The notes: a model not told the origin generated them from the letters alone. DNA of 32,277 bases from Pseudomonadota bacterium (GCA_021808545.1 JAKBBM010000023.1:1-32277), one strand, 5' to 3'; shown: positions 23,101-31,119, numbered from the stretch's first letter. Numbers and translations are program-made.

Positions 23101-24873
23101 ATGATGGATGACCATGCTTTCGGGATAATAAGCAGCCTCACGGGCAAGCGCTGGGTCTGGCGCCCCAGCGCGCAAGAGCGGGTTGGGCAGGGGTTGGCTC
23201 AGTCTTTGGGGCTGCCGGAGCTGATGGGCCGGCTGCTGGCCGCGCGCGGCGTAAGTGCTGAGCATGTGCCGGATTTTCTAACCCCCACATTGCGCGCCAT
23301 GCTGCCGGACCCATCCAGCATAGTCGACATGGACGTCGCCGCCGCCCGCCTGGCCGATGCCGTGATGGCGGGCGAAACCGTGGCCGTGTTTGGCGATTAC
23401 GATGTGGATGGCGCCTGCAGTGCCGCCCTGCTGGTGACGCTGCTGCGCCAGCTTGGCTGTCCGGTCCTGTATCATGTACCGGATCGCATAACCGAGGGGT
23501 ATGGCCCCAACGCCAATGCCTTGCGCGGTCTGGCCGAGCGCGGGGCGGGGCTGATTATTTGCGTGGATTGCGGCACGGCGGCGCATGAGGCCTTTGCGCC
23601 CCTGCATAACCGCGCGGATATTCTGGTGTTCGACCACCACAAGGCCGAGGGGCCGCCGCCGCCGATCCGCGCCATGGTCAACCCCAACCGGCTGGATTGC
23701 CAATCGGGTCTTACCAATATCTGCGCCGCCGGGGTTACCTTTATCGGCGCCGTGGCGCTGCTGCGCGCGTTGCGCCAGAAAGGGTTTTTCGCTGATCGGC
23801 CCGAGCCTGACCTGCGCGACTTCCTGGATCTCGTGGCCTTGGCGACGGTGTGCGATGTCATGCCGCTGACGGGCCTTAACCGCATGTTCGTGACGCAAGG
23901 GCTGCGGGTGATGGCAAAGCGCGCGCGGCCTGGCATTGCCGCCTTGTTGGATGTGGCCAAGTTGAGCGATGCGCCCACCGCGATGCATTGCGGCTTCGCG
24001 CTCGGGCCGCGCATTAATGCGGCCGGGCGCATTGCCGAGGCGGATATGGGCTTGCGCCTGCTGCTGGCCGAGGATGAGGGCATGGCGGCCGAGCTGGCGC
24101 AGGCGCTGGATTCGGTGAACCGCCAGCGCCAGGCGGTGGAGGCCGGTATTACGAGCGAGGCGATGGCCGAGGCCGCGCAGCAGCTGGCGGCGGGGCATGG
24201 GGTTATTTTGCTGGCGCGCGATGGCTGGCACCCGGGGGTTGTGGGCATTGTGGCCGGCCGGGTGAAGGAGAAATTCAATCGCCCCGCCCTGGTGGCTGGT
24301 ATTACCGAGGGGCTGGCCAAGGGCTCGGGCCGTTCGGTGCCGGGGATTGATCTGGGGGCGGCGGTGATCGCGGCACGGCAAAGCGGATTGCTGGCCACGG
24401 GCGGCGGGCATGCCATGGCGGCGGGATTTTCAGCGCCAGAGGCGGCGCTGGCGGAGTTTCACAGCTTCCTGAACCAGCGCCTGGCCGCGGCGGTGGACTT
24501 GCCGCAGATGCCGGAATTGGTGTTGGATGGTGTGCTGGGCGTGGGCGGCGCCGATGTGGCGCTGGCGCAGATGGTGGCGCGGCTGGGGCCGTTTGGCGCC
24601 GGCAATGCCGAGCCGCTTTTTGTGTTGCCCCGGGCGCGGGTGGTGAAGTCTGACCGGATTGGCAAGGATGGCGGCACGATTCGGGCCATGGTGGAAGGCG
24701 AGGGCGGCGGACGGCTGAAGACCTTGCTCTTTCGCGCCAAGCAGGGGCCGTTGGCCGAAGCGTTGGACCGGGTGGGCGGTGCGCCCTTGCATCTGGCCGG
24801 TTATTTGCGGGCGGAAAGTTGGCAGGGGCGTGTTTCGGTGGGTTTTTTCATCACCGACGCCGCCCCCGCTTGA
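23101..24873 (+). CDS. recJ: Single-stranded-DNA-specific exonuclease RecJ
   Basis: I take ATG 23101 (590 residues; ATG 23104 is equally possible), since the upstream part of the frame is low-complexity and lies in the promoter region. RecJ digests single-stranded DNA 5' to 3' in recombination and mismatch repair. DHH-family motifs are intact: VFGDYDVDGACS (98-104 core), ICVDCGTAAHEA (156-158) and FDHHKAEGPP (178-180). Near 435-441 is the DHHA1 motif GGGHAMAAGF, followed by the OB-type domain (GPFGAGNAEPLFVL). The length fits the family. It stands alone between the divergent export operon and tRNA-Glu, and its stop codon overlaps the putative tRNA promoter. Confidence 0.95.
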   Translation: MMDDHAFGIISSLTGKRWVWRPSAQERVGQGLAQSLGLPELMGRLLAARGVSAEHVPDFLTPTLRAMLPDPSSIVDMDVAAARLADAVMAGETVAVFGDYDVDGACSAALLVTLLRQLGCPVLYHVPDRITEGYGPNANALRGLAERGAGLIICVDCGTAAHEAFAPLHNRADILVFDHHKAEGPPPPIRAMVNPNRLDCQSGLTNICAAGVTFIGAVALLRALRQKGFFADRPEPDLRDFLDLVALATVCDVMPLTGLNRMFVTQGLRVMAKRARPGIAALLDVAKLSDAPTAMHCGFALGPRINAAGRIAEADMGLRLLLAEDEGMAAELAQALDSVNRQRQAVEAGITSEAMAEAAQQLAAGHGVILLARDGWHPGVVGIVAGRVKEKFNRPALVAGITEGLAKGSGRSVPGIDLGAAVIAARQSGLLATGGGHAMAAGFSAPEAALAEFHSFLNQRLAAAVDLPQMPELVLDGVLGVGGADVALAQMVARLGPFGAGNAEPLFVLPRARVVKSDRIGKDGGTIRAMVEGEGGGRLKTLLFRAKQGPLAEALDRVGGAPLHLAGYLRAESWQGRVSVGFFITDAAPA

Positions 24874-24874
24874 C

Positions 24875-24911
24875 GCGGCGCGCCTGAGCGCGTAGCGAGG
24901 CGCACGCTTTT
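24875..24911 (+). terminator. Possible recJ terminator
   Basis: GCGCCT (24880-24885) pairs with AGGCGC (24898-24903). The stem continues as GCG (24875-24877) with CGC (24905-24907) after a small internal loop, and TTTT (24908-24911) follows. The same DNA could be the tRNA-Glu promoter (TTGACG 24870-24875, 17 bases, TAGCGA 24893-24898). Confidence 0.4.
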
Positions 24912-24912
24912 A

Positions 24913-24988
24913 GTCCCGTTCGTCTAGAGGCCTAGGACACCGCCCTCTCACGGCGGCAACAGGGGTTCGAATCCCCTACGGGACGCCA
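24913..24988 (+). tRNA. tRNA-Glu (anticodon CTC)
   Basis: The acceptor GTCCCGT pairs with ACGGGAC, the discriminator is G and CCA is encoded at 24986-24988. The anticodon arm is CCGCC-CTCTCAC-GGCGG with CTC at 34-36. The T arm AGGGGTTCGAATCCCCT is canonical. It reads Glu codon GAG. It starts 39 bases after the recJ stop codon. Confidence 0.95.
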
Positions 24989-25026
24989 TTCTCGAACAAA
25001 ACTGGGCACTATTACCTTTTGCCAGC

Positions 25027-25052
25027 AGCAGCTCATTGAGTGAGGCTGCTTT
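25027..25052 (+). terminator. Hairpin after tRNA-Glu
   Basis: AGCAGC plus TCA (25027-25035) pairs with TGA-(G)-GCTGCT (25041-25050), with one bulged G and a TTT run to 25052. It is a plausible terminator for the tRNA transcript. Confidence 0.4.
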
Positions 25053-25118
25053 CGCGAGTGCGGCTTTAATCGGCCAGGCCCAGGCTCAGCGGGCCGCCCA
25101 GACCAGGAAACAGGCGCG

Positions 25119-26301
25119 TCATGTGAACAAATCCGGGGTAGAGCCGGGTTTGCGCGCGCACTTGCCAGGCGGGCGCTTACGGCTGCCATGTTTGTCGAGA
25201 ATGGCCACCGCGTGCTGGCGGTGCCCGGCATTCTTGCGCAGGGCATAAATCTGGGTTGTGGCGCGCCTTGCGGGCGGGGGCTTCATCCACCAGCGGTGGC
25301 GGATAGCAGAACGGCGGTTCTGGCGCTGTCCAGGGCGCGTGAATTAGATCGTCCGGCAGGTACGCAAGCTCTGGCACCCAGGCGCGGATGAATGCGCCGT
25401 TCGGATCCTGATCCCGCCCCTGCTTGACTGGGCTGTAGACCCGCAGCGTGTTGATGCCCGTGGTACCGGCTTGCATCTGCATTTGCGGAATGGATGCCCG
25501 GCTCGTAATCGGCAAATTGCCGGGCCAGGTGCAAAGCGGGGGCGCGCCAGTCCAGCCATAAAAGCTGGGTGGCGAAGCTGACCAGCATGGCGCGCATGCG
25601 GAAATTGATCCAGCCCGTGGCATTGAGCGCCCGCATGCAGGCATCGGCCATGGGAAACCCCGTGCGTCCCTGTGCCCAGGCGTGCAGGCGGGTCGCGTCC
25701 TGCCCGCGCCGGCCAAAAACGTTCCCAGCCGGGCGATGGCCGCGCGCCGGCCAGGAAAGAGCGGTGCTGTATCAAACGGCGCGGGCGCGGGCAAGGGCTT
25801 CGCGCGCCAGCGGGGCAGGGGGCGGCAATGCAGGCACTGGATAAACCGGCTGCTCCATCACGCTGCGCCAGAGCCCGTCCCATTTATCGCGCCCATTAAG
25901 CCGCCGTACCACCGCGCCGCTCTGGTATTCATGCCACGCCACCCCGGCGCGTTTGGCCCAGCGCGCCACGCGCGGTCGCGGGCGTAGGTCCAGCCATTGC
26001 CGGTTTCTTGATGCGACCACAGCGTAAGGCCGGGCAATTGCCGGGCAAGCGCGTCCAGCACCGCCACCGCCTCCCCCACGCGGACAACAAGGCGCTGCCC
26101 GCGCGCCGCCAGCATGGCAGCGAGGTCGCCCAGGGCCGCATGCAGGCAGGCATAATGGCGCGGGCTGACATCGGGCTGGCGCCAATAGTCGGGCTCGAAA
26201 ATATAGAGTGCCACCAACGGTCCTGGCCGCTGCGCGGCATGCCAGAGCGGCGCATGGTCGTGCAGGCGCAAATCACGCTTGAACCAGATAAGCGCGGTCA
26301 T
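25119..26301 (-). pseudogene. Decayed photolyase/cryptochrome-family gene
   Basis: The minus-strand sequence starts with MTALIWFKRDLRLHDHAPLW at ATG 26301, the classic photolyase N-terminus. It reaches HQETGNGWTYARDR and then needs at least four frame changes. Near 25981 it shifts to VARWAKRAGVAWHEYQSGAV. Near 25785 it shifts to [20 protein letters not shown]. Near 25700 it shifts to [20 protein letters not shown]. Near 25488 it shifts to [21 protein letters not shown] further shift near 25270 leads to the C-terminal end [18 protein letters not shown] and a stop at 25119-25121. At the 25700 join roughly 110 residues of the family, including the SRLSPHL-type FAD-binding segment, are missing. 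Because a deletion accompanies the shifts, sequencing error alone does not explain it. The host has probably lost this light-dependent repair enzyme. The neighbouring DCC and FAD proteins are often found near photolyases. Confidence 0.85.
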
Positions 26302-26618
26302 GGCGTTGTTCGTCCGGCATGGGGCAAGCCCAGCGCGGCGTTGTGGCCGGCCGTAAAACGGGCATGCACGAGGCAAAGCCGGCCATTGGCGCCAATCGTT
26401 CCCGCAGCGTGCCAAGCCGCCCCTGCGAACTTACCGGGGGCAGCGATGGACCGGTTCACCAACGTCTTCATGTTTGTGGTGCTTTCTTGCGCATCGCCCC
26501 TCAGATTTTATCTTACCGGCCGCGCATCAACCCCCAAATCCTTGGGAATATTTTGCGCGCGCGGATGATCCAGCGGGACCCTGCGTGCGTATACTAGTCT
26601 AGATTAGGAAAACTGCTT
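26302..26618. other. Intergenic stretch without a supportable gene
   Basis: About 317 bases between the dead photolyase gene and the putative leader ORF. No frame here looks coding. A TATACT hexamer (26590-26595) resembles a -10 box for transcription to the right, but no -35 lies at a proper distance. The GC-rich left half may include decayed remains of a gene upstream of the photolyase. Confidence 0.35.
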
Positions 26619-26714
26619 GTGCATCAACAGGCGTCATTGACCTCGACCGCGCCAGGCGCGGTTTTTTTTGATTTCAAGGCGCATATTCCGACCTTGCTGA
26701 GGGAGTTGCCGTAA
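26619..26714 (+). CDS. Possible 31-aa leader ORF before the DCC oxidoreductase gene
   Basis: GTG 26619 lies 8 bases after an AGGAAAA ribosome site and opens a 31-codon frame that stops at TAA 26712-26714, directly against the ATG of the next gene. The peptide begins VHQQASLTSTAPGAVFFDFK and has no recognisable domain. A strong terminator hairpin sits inside its codons 10-17. That makes an attenuator-type leader possible. Otherwise the frame is accidental and the terminator ends a short non-coding transcript. Confidence 0.3.
   Translation: MHQQASLTSTAPGAVFFDFKAHIPTLLRELP
26647..26669 (+). terminator. Rho-independent terminator upstream of the DCC gene
   Basis: CCGCGC (26647-26652) and GCGCGG (26656-26661) pair around the loop CAG, and eight T residues (26662-26669) follow. 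No gene ends just before it on the plus strand. In the other direction the T-run would come first, so it works left to right only. It sits 45 bases before the DCC start codon. Confidence 0.75.
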
Positions 26715-27062
26715 ATGTCTAAACCGGTTGTGTATTATGATGGCGGTTGTCCGCTCTGCCGGCGCGAGATCGGCTTTTACCAAACCTGCCCTGGGGCTGA
26801 GCGCATCGACTGGCAGGATATTTCACAGGCTCCTGAGCTTGTGATGGCGGATCTCACCCGCGGCCAGGCCCTGGCACGTTTGCATGCGCGGCGTGGCGAC
26901 GGCACGCTGGTCAACGGCGCCGCCGCCTTCGCGCTGATCTGGGAGGAATTGCCGGCCTTCAAGCCCTTCGCCCGCCTGTTGCGGTGGGCGCCGGTTTTGG
27001 TGGTGGCCGAGTGGCTCTACAATGGCTTCCTGCGCCTGCGGCGCCTGTGGCGGCGCGCATGA
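26715..27062 (+). CDS. DCC-family (DUF393) thiol-disulfide oxidoreductase-like protein
   Basis: This 115-residue protein begins with the family mark VVYYDGGCPLCRREIGFYQT, where Cys-Pro-Leu-Cys is the thioredoxin-like redox pair. A predicted helix-strand body follows (IDWQDISQAP; LVNGAAAFALIWEEL), with a C-terminal amphipathic Arg-rich helix (NGFLRLRRLWRRA) that could touch the membrane. The substrate is unknown. GGGAG at 26700-26704 is the ribosome site. It overlaps the next gene by four bases (ATGA), so the two form an operon. Confidence 0.9.
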   Translation: MSKPVVYYDGGCPLCRREIGFYQTCPGAERIDWQDISQAPELVMADLTRGQALARLHARRGDGTLVNGAAAFALIWEELPAFKPFARLLRWAPVLVVAEWLYNGFLRLRRLWRRA

Positions 27063-28051
27063 CGCGCCCGGCTATTGCCGTGATCGGCGCAGGTGTTGCG
27101 GGGCTGGCTTTTGCCCGCACCTTGCAGGGGCAGGCCGCGGTCACGGTATTCGATAAAGCCCGCGGTCCCGGCGGGCGGCTGGCCAGCCGGGCCAGTCTGG
27201 GATTTGATTTCGATTTCGGCGCGCAATTCTTTACGGCGCGGGACCCGCGCTTTATGGCCGAAATCGACCGGCTGCGCGCGGCGGGGATCGTGCAACCCTG
27301 GCAGTGCCGCTTTGCCGAAATCGAGGCTGGTCAGGTGTGCGCGCGCCGCCTCTGGAGCGATGAGCCCGCGCATTTCGTGACAACAGAGCGCATGAACAGC
27401 CTTGCCCGCCACTGGGCCGAGGGGCTAGATGTGCATTTATCCACCCGTATCAGCGCGCTCACGCGCGGCACGGGCGGGTGGTGGTTGACGAGCGAGCAGG
27501 GGGAGCGTTTTGGCCCCTTCGCCTTTGTGGTGTTGGCCCTGCCGGCACCGCAGGCCGCCGCGCTGTTGCCCGCGTCCTCAAGCCTGCGGCCAAGGGCTGA
27601 GGCAGCGCTCATGCAAGGCTGCTACGCCCTCATGCTGGGCTTTGCCGCGCCGCTTGATCCTGGTTTTGACGCAGCCCTGGTACGCGATGGCGTACTGAGC
27701 TGGATTGCGGTTTGCCAGTCCCGGCCTGGGCATACTTGCGGGCCCGGGCTTGTGGCGCTCTCGCGCAATAGCTGGGCTGATCAGCATATGGAGGCCGCGC
27801 CCGAGGCCGTGCAGGCCATGATGATGTCGAGCTTGCGTGAGATCATTCCAGCCTTGCCTTTGGCGCCCGCTCATGCCGACTTGCACCGCTGGCGCTATGC
27901 CAATTGCCCGCCTGTGCCGCCGGCGGCGCCCCTGGTGGCCCCAGATGAGGGGTTGGCCCTGTGTGGCGACTGGACCAGCCATGGCCGGGTGGAGGCCGCC
28001 TATCTATCGGGTCTGGAAACGGCCTCGATGCTGGCGGCGCCAGTTGGTTGA
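27059..28051 (+). CDS. FAD-dependent NAD(P)/FAD oxidoreductase (renalase/amine-oxidase-like)
   Basis: I start at ATG 27059, which overlaps the DCC stop. The 330-residue protein opens with the dinucleotide-binding motif IAVIGAGVAGLAFARTLQ and continues with VFDKARGPGGRLASR and FDFGAQFFTARDPRFMAEID, a pattern typical of renalase-like flavoproteins. The C-terminal FAD motif is LALCGDWTSHGRVEAAYLSG. Its substrate is not known. Genes of this type are frequent neighbours of photolyases, and here a dead photolyase lies on the other side of the DCC gene. All visible motifs are intact. Confidence 0.9.
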   Translation: MTRPAIAVIGAGVAGLAFARTLQGQAAVTVFDKARGPGGRLASRASLGFDFDFGAQFFTARDPRFMAEIDRLRAAGIVQPWQCRFAEIEAGQVCARRLWSDEPAHFVTTERMNSLARHWAEGLDVHLSTRISALTRGTGGWWLTSEQGERFGPFAFVVLALPAPQAAALLPASSSLRPRAEAALMQGCYALMLGFAAPLDPGFDAALVRDGVLSWIAVCQSRPGHTCGPGLVALSRNSWADQHMEAAPEAVQAMMMSSLREIIPALPLAPAHADLHRWRYANCPPVPPAAPLVAPDEGLALCGDWTSHGRVEAAYLSGLETASMLAAPVG

Positions 28052-28183
28052 CCCAGGATGTTCATGAGAAACAGACCCGCCTCAGGTGGCTAGATTAGGT
28101 AAGACGAGCCGAAAGATTATTCTGAAAGTAGATCAAAATATCATGAAATATTTGGGGTTCAACAGACGGGGGCTCAAGTTTTG

Positions 28184-29158
28184 CTAGACCGGGCTCGTTG
28201 CGCGCACGAAGTCAAGTGATGTAGCCGCCCCGCCGGCAAGGTGCCGCGCGCCCAGAAGCGTGGCCCAATATCCATCGGCACCATCGGCAAGACGAGCTTC
28301 ATAAAGCCGGCGGGTGAAGAGTTGCAGATTATATTCTTCCGAGATGCCAATCGCGCCATGTACGGCGTGCGCGATGTTAGTAACCAGAGGTACGCTGGCA
28401 CTTGCCACCAACTTAGCAGCTGCCGCGGCTTCTGTCGTGGGTGGCAATCCCGCCGCACAGCCTAGGCGCGCCGCCATGCGCGCCAACAGCGCCTGCTCGG
28501 CCAGTATGGCCAATTGCTGTTGTATTGCCTGCTGTTTACCAATAGGCTTGCCAAACTGTATACGCTCATTCGCATAGGCAACAGTCATCCGCAGGACGGC
28601 CCCCGCCATACCCGCAATTTCAGCGGCCCGCAGTACCGCGGCGCTGGCGCGCAATGTCTCTGGCGTGATCAGCAATGATACCAAGACCTCTGGCGCGGAG
28701 GCAAATTCAAGCTTCGCGCTGCGGCTGCCATAAAGCCCCATCGGACGCAATATCGTGGTATTTATCTTTATCAGATTCACCTTGTCCTGCCACGCCACCA
28801 GCGCGTGCCCGGCCAGTTCGGCAAATGGAATAACAGCGTTATACCCCGCCAGGAGAATTGGTCCTGATGGTGGTTCAATACCTTCTCGCGTTAGTAATGC
28901 ACGCGCCATCATTGTCTGCGCCGCCGGAGCAGGGAATAACTGCGCTCCCAACTCCTCGATCAGCGGTGCCGCCGCGGCTAAACTTAGCCCAGCTCCACCC
29001 GCTTTTTCTGCAACTAGGATATCAAGAAATCCTGAAGAATCAAATATATTCCAAGAATAATCTATGTCATCGTCATTCTCAATCTTGCGAATTACCTCCA
29101 AAGGAGCGGCGCATTCGAGCATTTTTATGAAATTTGTGAGAAGATCATTTTCAACCAT
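28184..29158 (-). CDS. Acyl-CoA dehydrogenase-like protein, small subunit type
   Basis: The start is ATG 29158 (324 residues), one base after the stop of the other dehydrogenase gene, so translation is coupled. Family marks are GGAGLSLAAAAPLIEELGAQ in the N-terminal helical domain and ANERIQFGKPIGKQQAIQQQ at the FAD/dimer helix. AVHGAIGISEEYNLQLFTRR near the C-terminus is also typical. The length and weak middle beta domain (residues 120-170) resemble the non-identical alpha2beta2 acyl-CoA dehydrogenases of steroid-type side-chain breakdown (FadE26-27, FadE28-29). In those pairs one subunit carries most of the FAD contacts. Substrate unknown. It is the last gene of the cluster. Confidence 0.85.
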   Translation of the reverse strand: MVENDLLTNFIKMLECAAPLEVIRKIENDDDIDYSWNIFDSSGFLDILVAEKAGGAGLSLAAAAPLIEELGAQLFPAPAAQTMMARALLTREGIEPPSGPILLAGYNAVIPFAELAGHALVAWQDKVNLIKINTTILRPMGLYGSRSAKLEFASAPEVLVSLLITPETLRASAAVLRAAEIAGMAGAVLRMTVAYANERIQFGKPIGKQQAIQQQLAILAEQALLARMAARLGCAAGLPPTTEAAAAAKLVASASVPLVTNIAHAVHGAIGISEEYNLQLFTRRLYEARLADGADGYWATLLGARHLAGGAATSLDFVRATSPV

Positions 29159-29159
29159 A

Positions 29160-30311
29160 TTAACGTAATCCCAGACCACGCGCGATGATGCCGCGCAAGA
29201 TTTCTCTTGTGCCGCCACGTAACGAAAAGCTTGGTGCGATACGGCTCATAAAATTTAGTGTGCGGTAGAATTCGACGCTAACCTCCTCATCTGGATGGGA
29301 CCCGATATCCTCTGCGATCAGTGCTGGAACTTCTTGTTCGTAGCTGGTACCAAGATCTTTTATAAGAGACGCTTCGATTACCGGACTTTCGCCGGCGGCA
29401 AGTTGTCCGGTTACAGCTAACGACATGGCGCGCAGAACCATGAGTTTCCCAGTAAATTCTCCGGCTAGTTGCGCGGCGGGTCCGATGATCCGTCCAACTC
29501 TACGCAGATGCTGTACCCATGTATCAATAAGCACAAGGCTTGAATAAATCCGTTCTGGACCTGAGCGTTCAAAGGCTAGCTCCGCGGTTGCCTGATCCCA
29601 GCCCTGACCTTCCTTTCCGACCAGCGCGTCTTCATCCAATTTTACATTGTCGAAGAATACCTCGGCAAACTCTGAGGCGCCGGTCAGGTCGGTAATGGGG
29701 CGTACGGTTACGCCTTTGGCCTTTAACGGTACCAATAGTTGCGAGAGTCCTGCTTGGCGCTCGTTTACCGTACCAGATGTGCGGATCAGCGCGATCATGT
29801 AATCCGCATGCAGGGCATTTGTGGTCCATATTTTTTGTCCGTTTAGTACCCAGCCGGTGGAGATTTTTTCAGCGCGCGTGCGTACACTGGCCAAATCAGA
29901 GCCAGAGTTCGGCTCGCTCATGCCGATACAGAAGAATATTTCGCCGCTGGCTATTTTTGGTAAAAATAATTTACGCTGTGCTTCTGTGCCATAATTCAGA
30001 ATTAGTGGTGCTGATTGCCTGTCAGCGATCCAATGCGCCGCCACTGGCGCGCCAACTGCAAGTAGTTCTTCAACGACAACGAAGCGTGCGAAGGGGCCGC
30101 GCCCGGCACCGCCATATTCTTTTGGGAGAGTGAGACCCAGAAATCCTTCACGTCCCAGACGATGGCTAAATTCTATATCTAGCCCACTCCAAGAGCGTGC
30201 CCGTGTTTCTGCGGGCAGGCGCGCCACTGTCTCGGCCGCCAGTGCACGTATATGTGGGCGGAGTGCCTCATCTTCCGGTGGTATAGTGCATGGATTCAGC
30301 GTATCAAACAT
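29160..30311 (-). CDS. Acyl-CoA dehydrogenase, large subunit type
   Basis: This 383-residue protein has the full flavoprotein fold: GFLGLTLPKEYGGAGRGPFA, FFCIGMSEPNSGSDLASVRT (FAD and acyl binding), GWVLNGQKIWTTNALHADYM, and the C-terminal SLRGGTREILRGIIARGLGL. It would oxidise an acyl-CoA to the 2,3-enoyl-CoA and pass electrons to ETF. A GAGGAA ribosome site precedes ATG 30311. The pairing with a smaller, different dehydrogenase next door suggests a heteromeric enzyme. Pairs of this kind usually act on branched, cyclic or side-chain acyl groups, but the substrate cannot be read from the sequence. Confidence 0.9.
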   Translation of the reverse strand: MFDTLNPCTIPPEDEALRPHIRALAAETVARLPAETRARSWSGLDIEFSHRLGREGFLGLTLPKEYGGAGRGPFARFVVVEELLAVGAPVAAHWIADRQSAPLILNYGTEAQRKLFLPKIASGEIFFCIGMSEPNSGSDLASVRTRAEKISTGWVLNGQKIWTTNALHADYMIALIRTSGTVNERQAGLSQLLVPLKAKGVTVRPITDLTGASEFAEVFFDNVKLDEDALVGKEGQGWDQATAELAFERSGPERIYSSLVLIDTWVQHLRRVGRIIGPAAQLAGEFTGKLMVLRAMSLAVTGQLAAGESPVIEASLIKDLGTSYEQEVPALIAEDIGSHPDEEVSVEFYRTLNFMSRIAPSFSLRGGTREILRGIIARGLGLR

Positions 30312-30318
30312 CTATTCC

Positions 30319-31119
30319 TCAACGATCCGTATAAATTGGCGCACGCTTCTCTAGTGCGGCGGCAACAGCCTCATGATGATCCTCGGTATGATGCGCTAAG
30401 CTTTGAAAGGCAGCGGAAAGTTCCAATAGACTGTCCAGGCGCATATGCTGGCCCTCGCGCAGAAGCCGCTTGGTCAGCCGCAGCGCCTTGGCTGGATTAG
30501 CCATAATCCGCAGTGCCATAGCCCGCGCCAGTTCGGGCAGCGCTTCAGGTTCGGCTAGTTCAGTTACCAGTCCCCAATCCAATGCCTTTTGCGCATCAAT
30601 CGAATCACCCGTTAGCGCCATGAGGCTGGCGTGCGGCATGCCGATGATACGAGGCAATAACCAAGCGCCTCCATCGCCGGGCACGATTCCTAATTTTACA
30701 AAACTTTCCGCAAAGATCGCCGTGGTTGAGGCGATGCGTATGTCTGCCATACAGGCTAAGTCCAAGCCAGCGCCGATGGCTGGTCCATTAACGGCCGCAA
30801 TAACGGGAATATCAAGATTATAAAGCGCTATTGGGATGGTCTGGATACCGTTGAGATAGGATTCTCGCAGATCTGCCGGAGCGCCGCCAAAAATTCCGCT
30901 TCGGGTATGCATGTCTTTAATATTTCCGCCAGCGCAAAAAGCCGTGCCTGAACCGGTTAGGATGAGTGCTTTGACATGCGAATCCCGGCGCAGATTGGAG
31001 CAGAGTTCCACGAATTCTTGCATATGCGAGATTTCTGTTAGAGCATTTCGACTTTCCGGACGATTCAACGTGGCGGTTATCAAAGCGCCATCGCACTCGA
31101 TTTTTAAAAACGGTTCCAT
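30319..31119 (-). CDS. Enoyl-CoA hydratase/isomerase (crotonase) family protein
   Basis: ATG 31119 follows GAGGAAA and gives 266 residues. The crotonase oxyanion-hole segments are present: GTAFCAGGNIKDM (about 59-70) and NGPAIGAGLDLACMADIRIA (111-130), followed by VKLGIVPGDGGAWLLPRIIG. When aligned by eye to rat enoyl-CoA hydratase, the two catalytic glutamates are replaced: Glu144 by Asp120 and Glu164 by Phe140. Classical water addition is therefore doubtful, and an isomerase or another crotonase reaction is as likely. It stops 7 bases before the large dehydrogenase gene, so the two are in one operon. Confidence 0.87.
   Translation of the reverse strand: MEPFLKIECDGALITATLNRPESRNALTEISHMQEFVELCSNLRRDSHVKALILTGSGTAFCAGGNIKDMHTRSGIFGGAPADLRESYLNGIQTIPIALYNLDIPVIAAVNGPAIGAGLDLACMADIRIASTTAIFAESFVKLGIVPGDGGAWLLPRIIGMPHASLMALTGDSIDAQKALDWGLVTELAEPEALPELARAMALRIMANPAKALRLTKRLLREGQHMRLDSLLELSAAFQSLAHHTEDHHEAVAAALEKRAPIYTDR

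Noticed and set aside
23278-24411. 377-residue open frame on the minus strand opposite recJ
   Set aside because: It is rich in His, Arg and Gln with no motif, and recJ on the other strand carries all family motifs.
24913-25119. tRNA-Glu as an integration site for a mobile element
   Set aside because: I found no second copy of the tRNA 3' end downstream and no integrase gene. The neighbouring decay is confined to a photolyase gene.
26302-26450. Possible remains of a small zinc-finger-like gene (DUF2256 type) that often precedes photolyases
   Set aside because: A Cys- and Trp-containing stretch can be read on the minus strand, but the cysteine spacing does not fit and no frame is convincing.
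28134-28158. AT-rich inverted repeat AAATAT/ATATTT downstream of the small dehydrogenase gene as terminator
   Set aside because: It has only a six-base A/T stem with four T residues, too weak to call from sequence alone.
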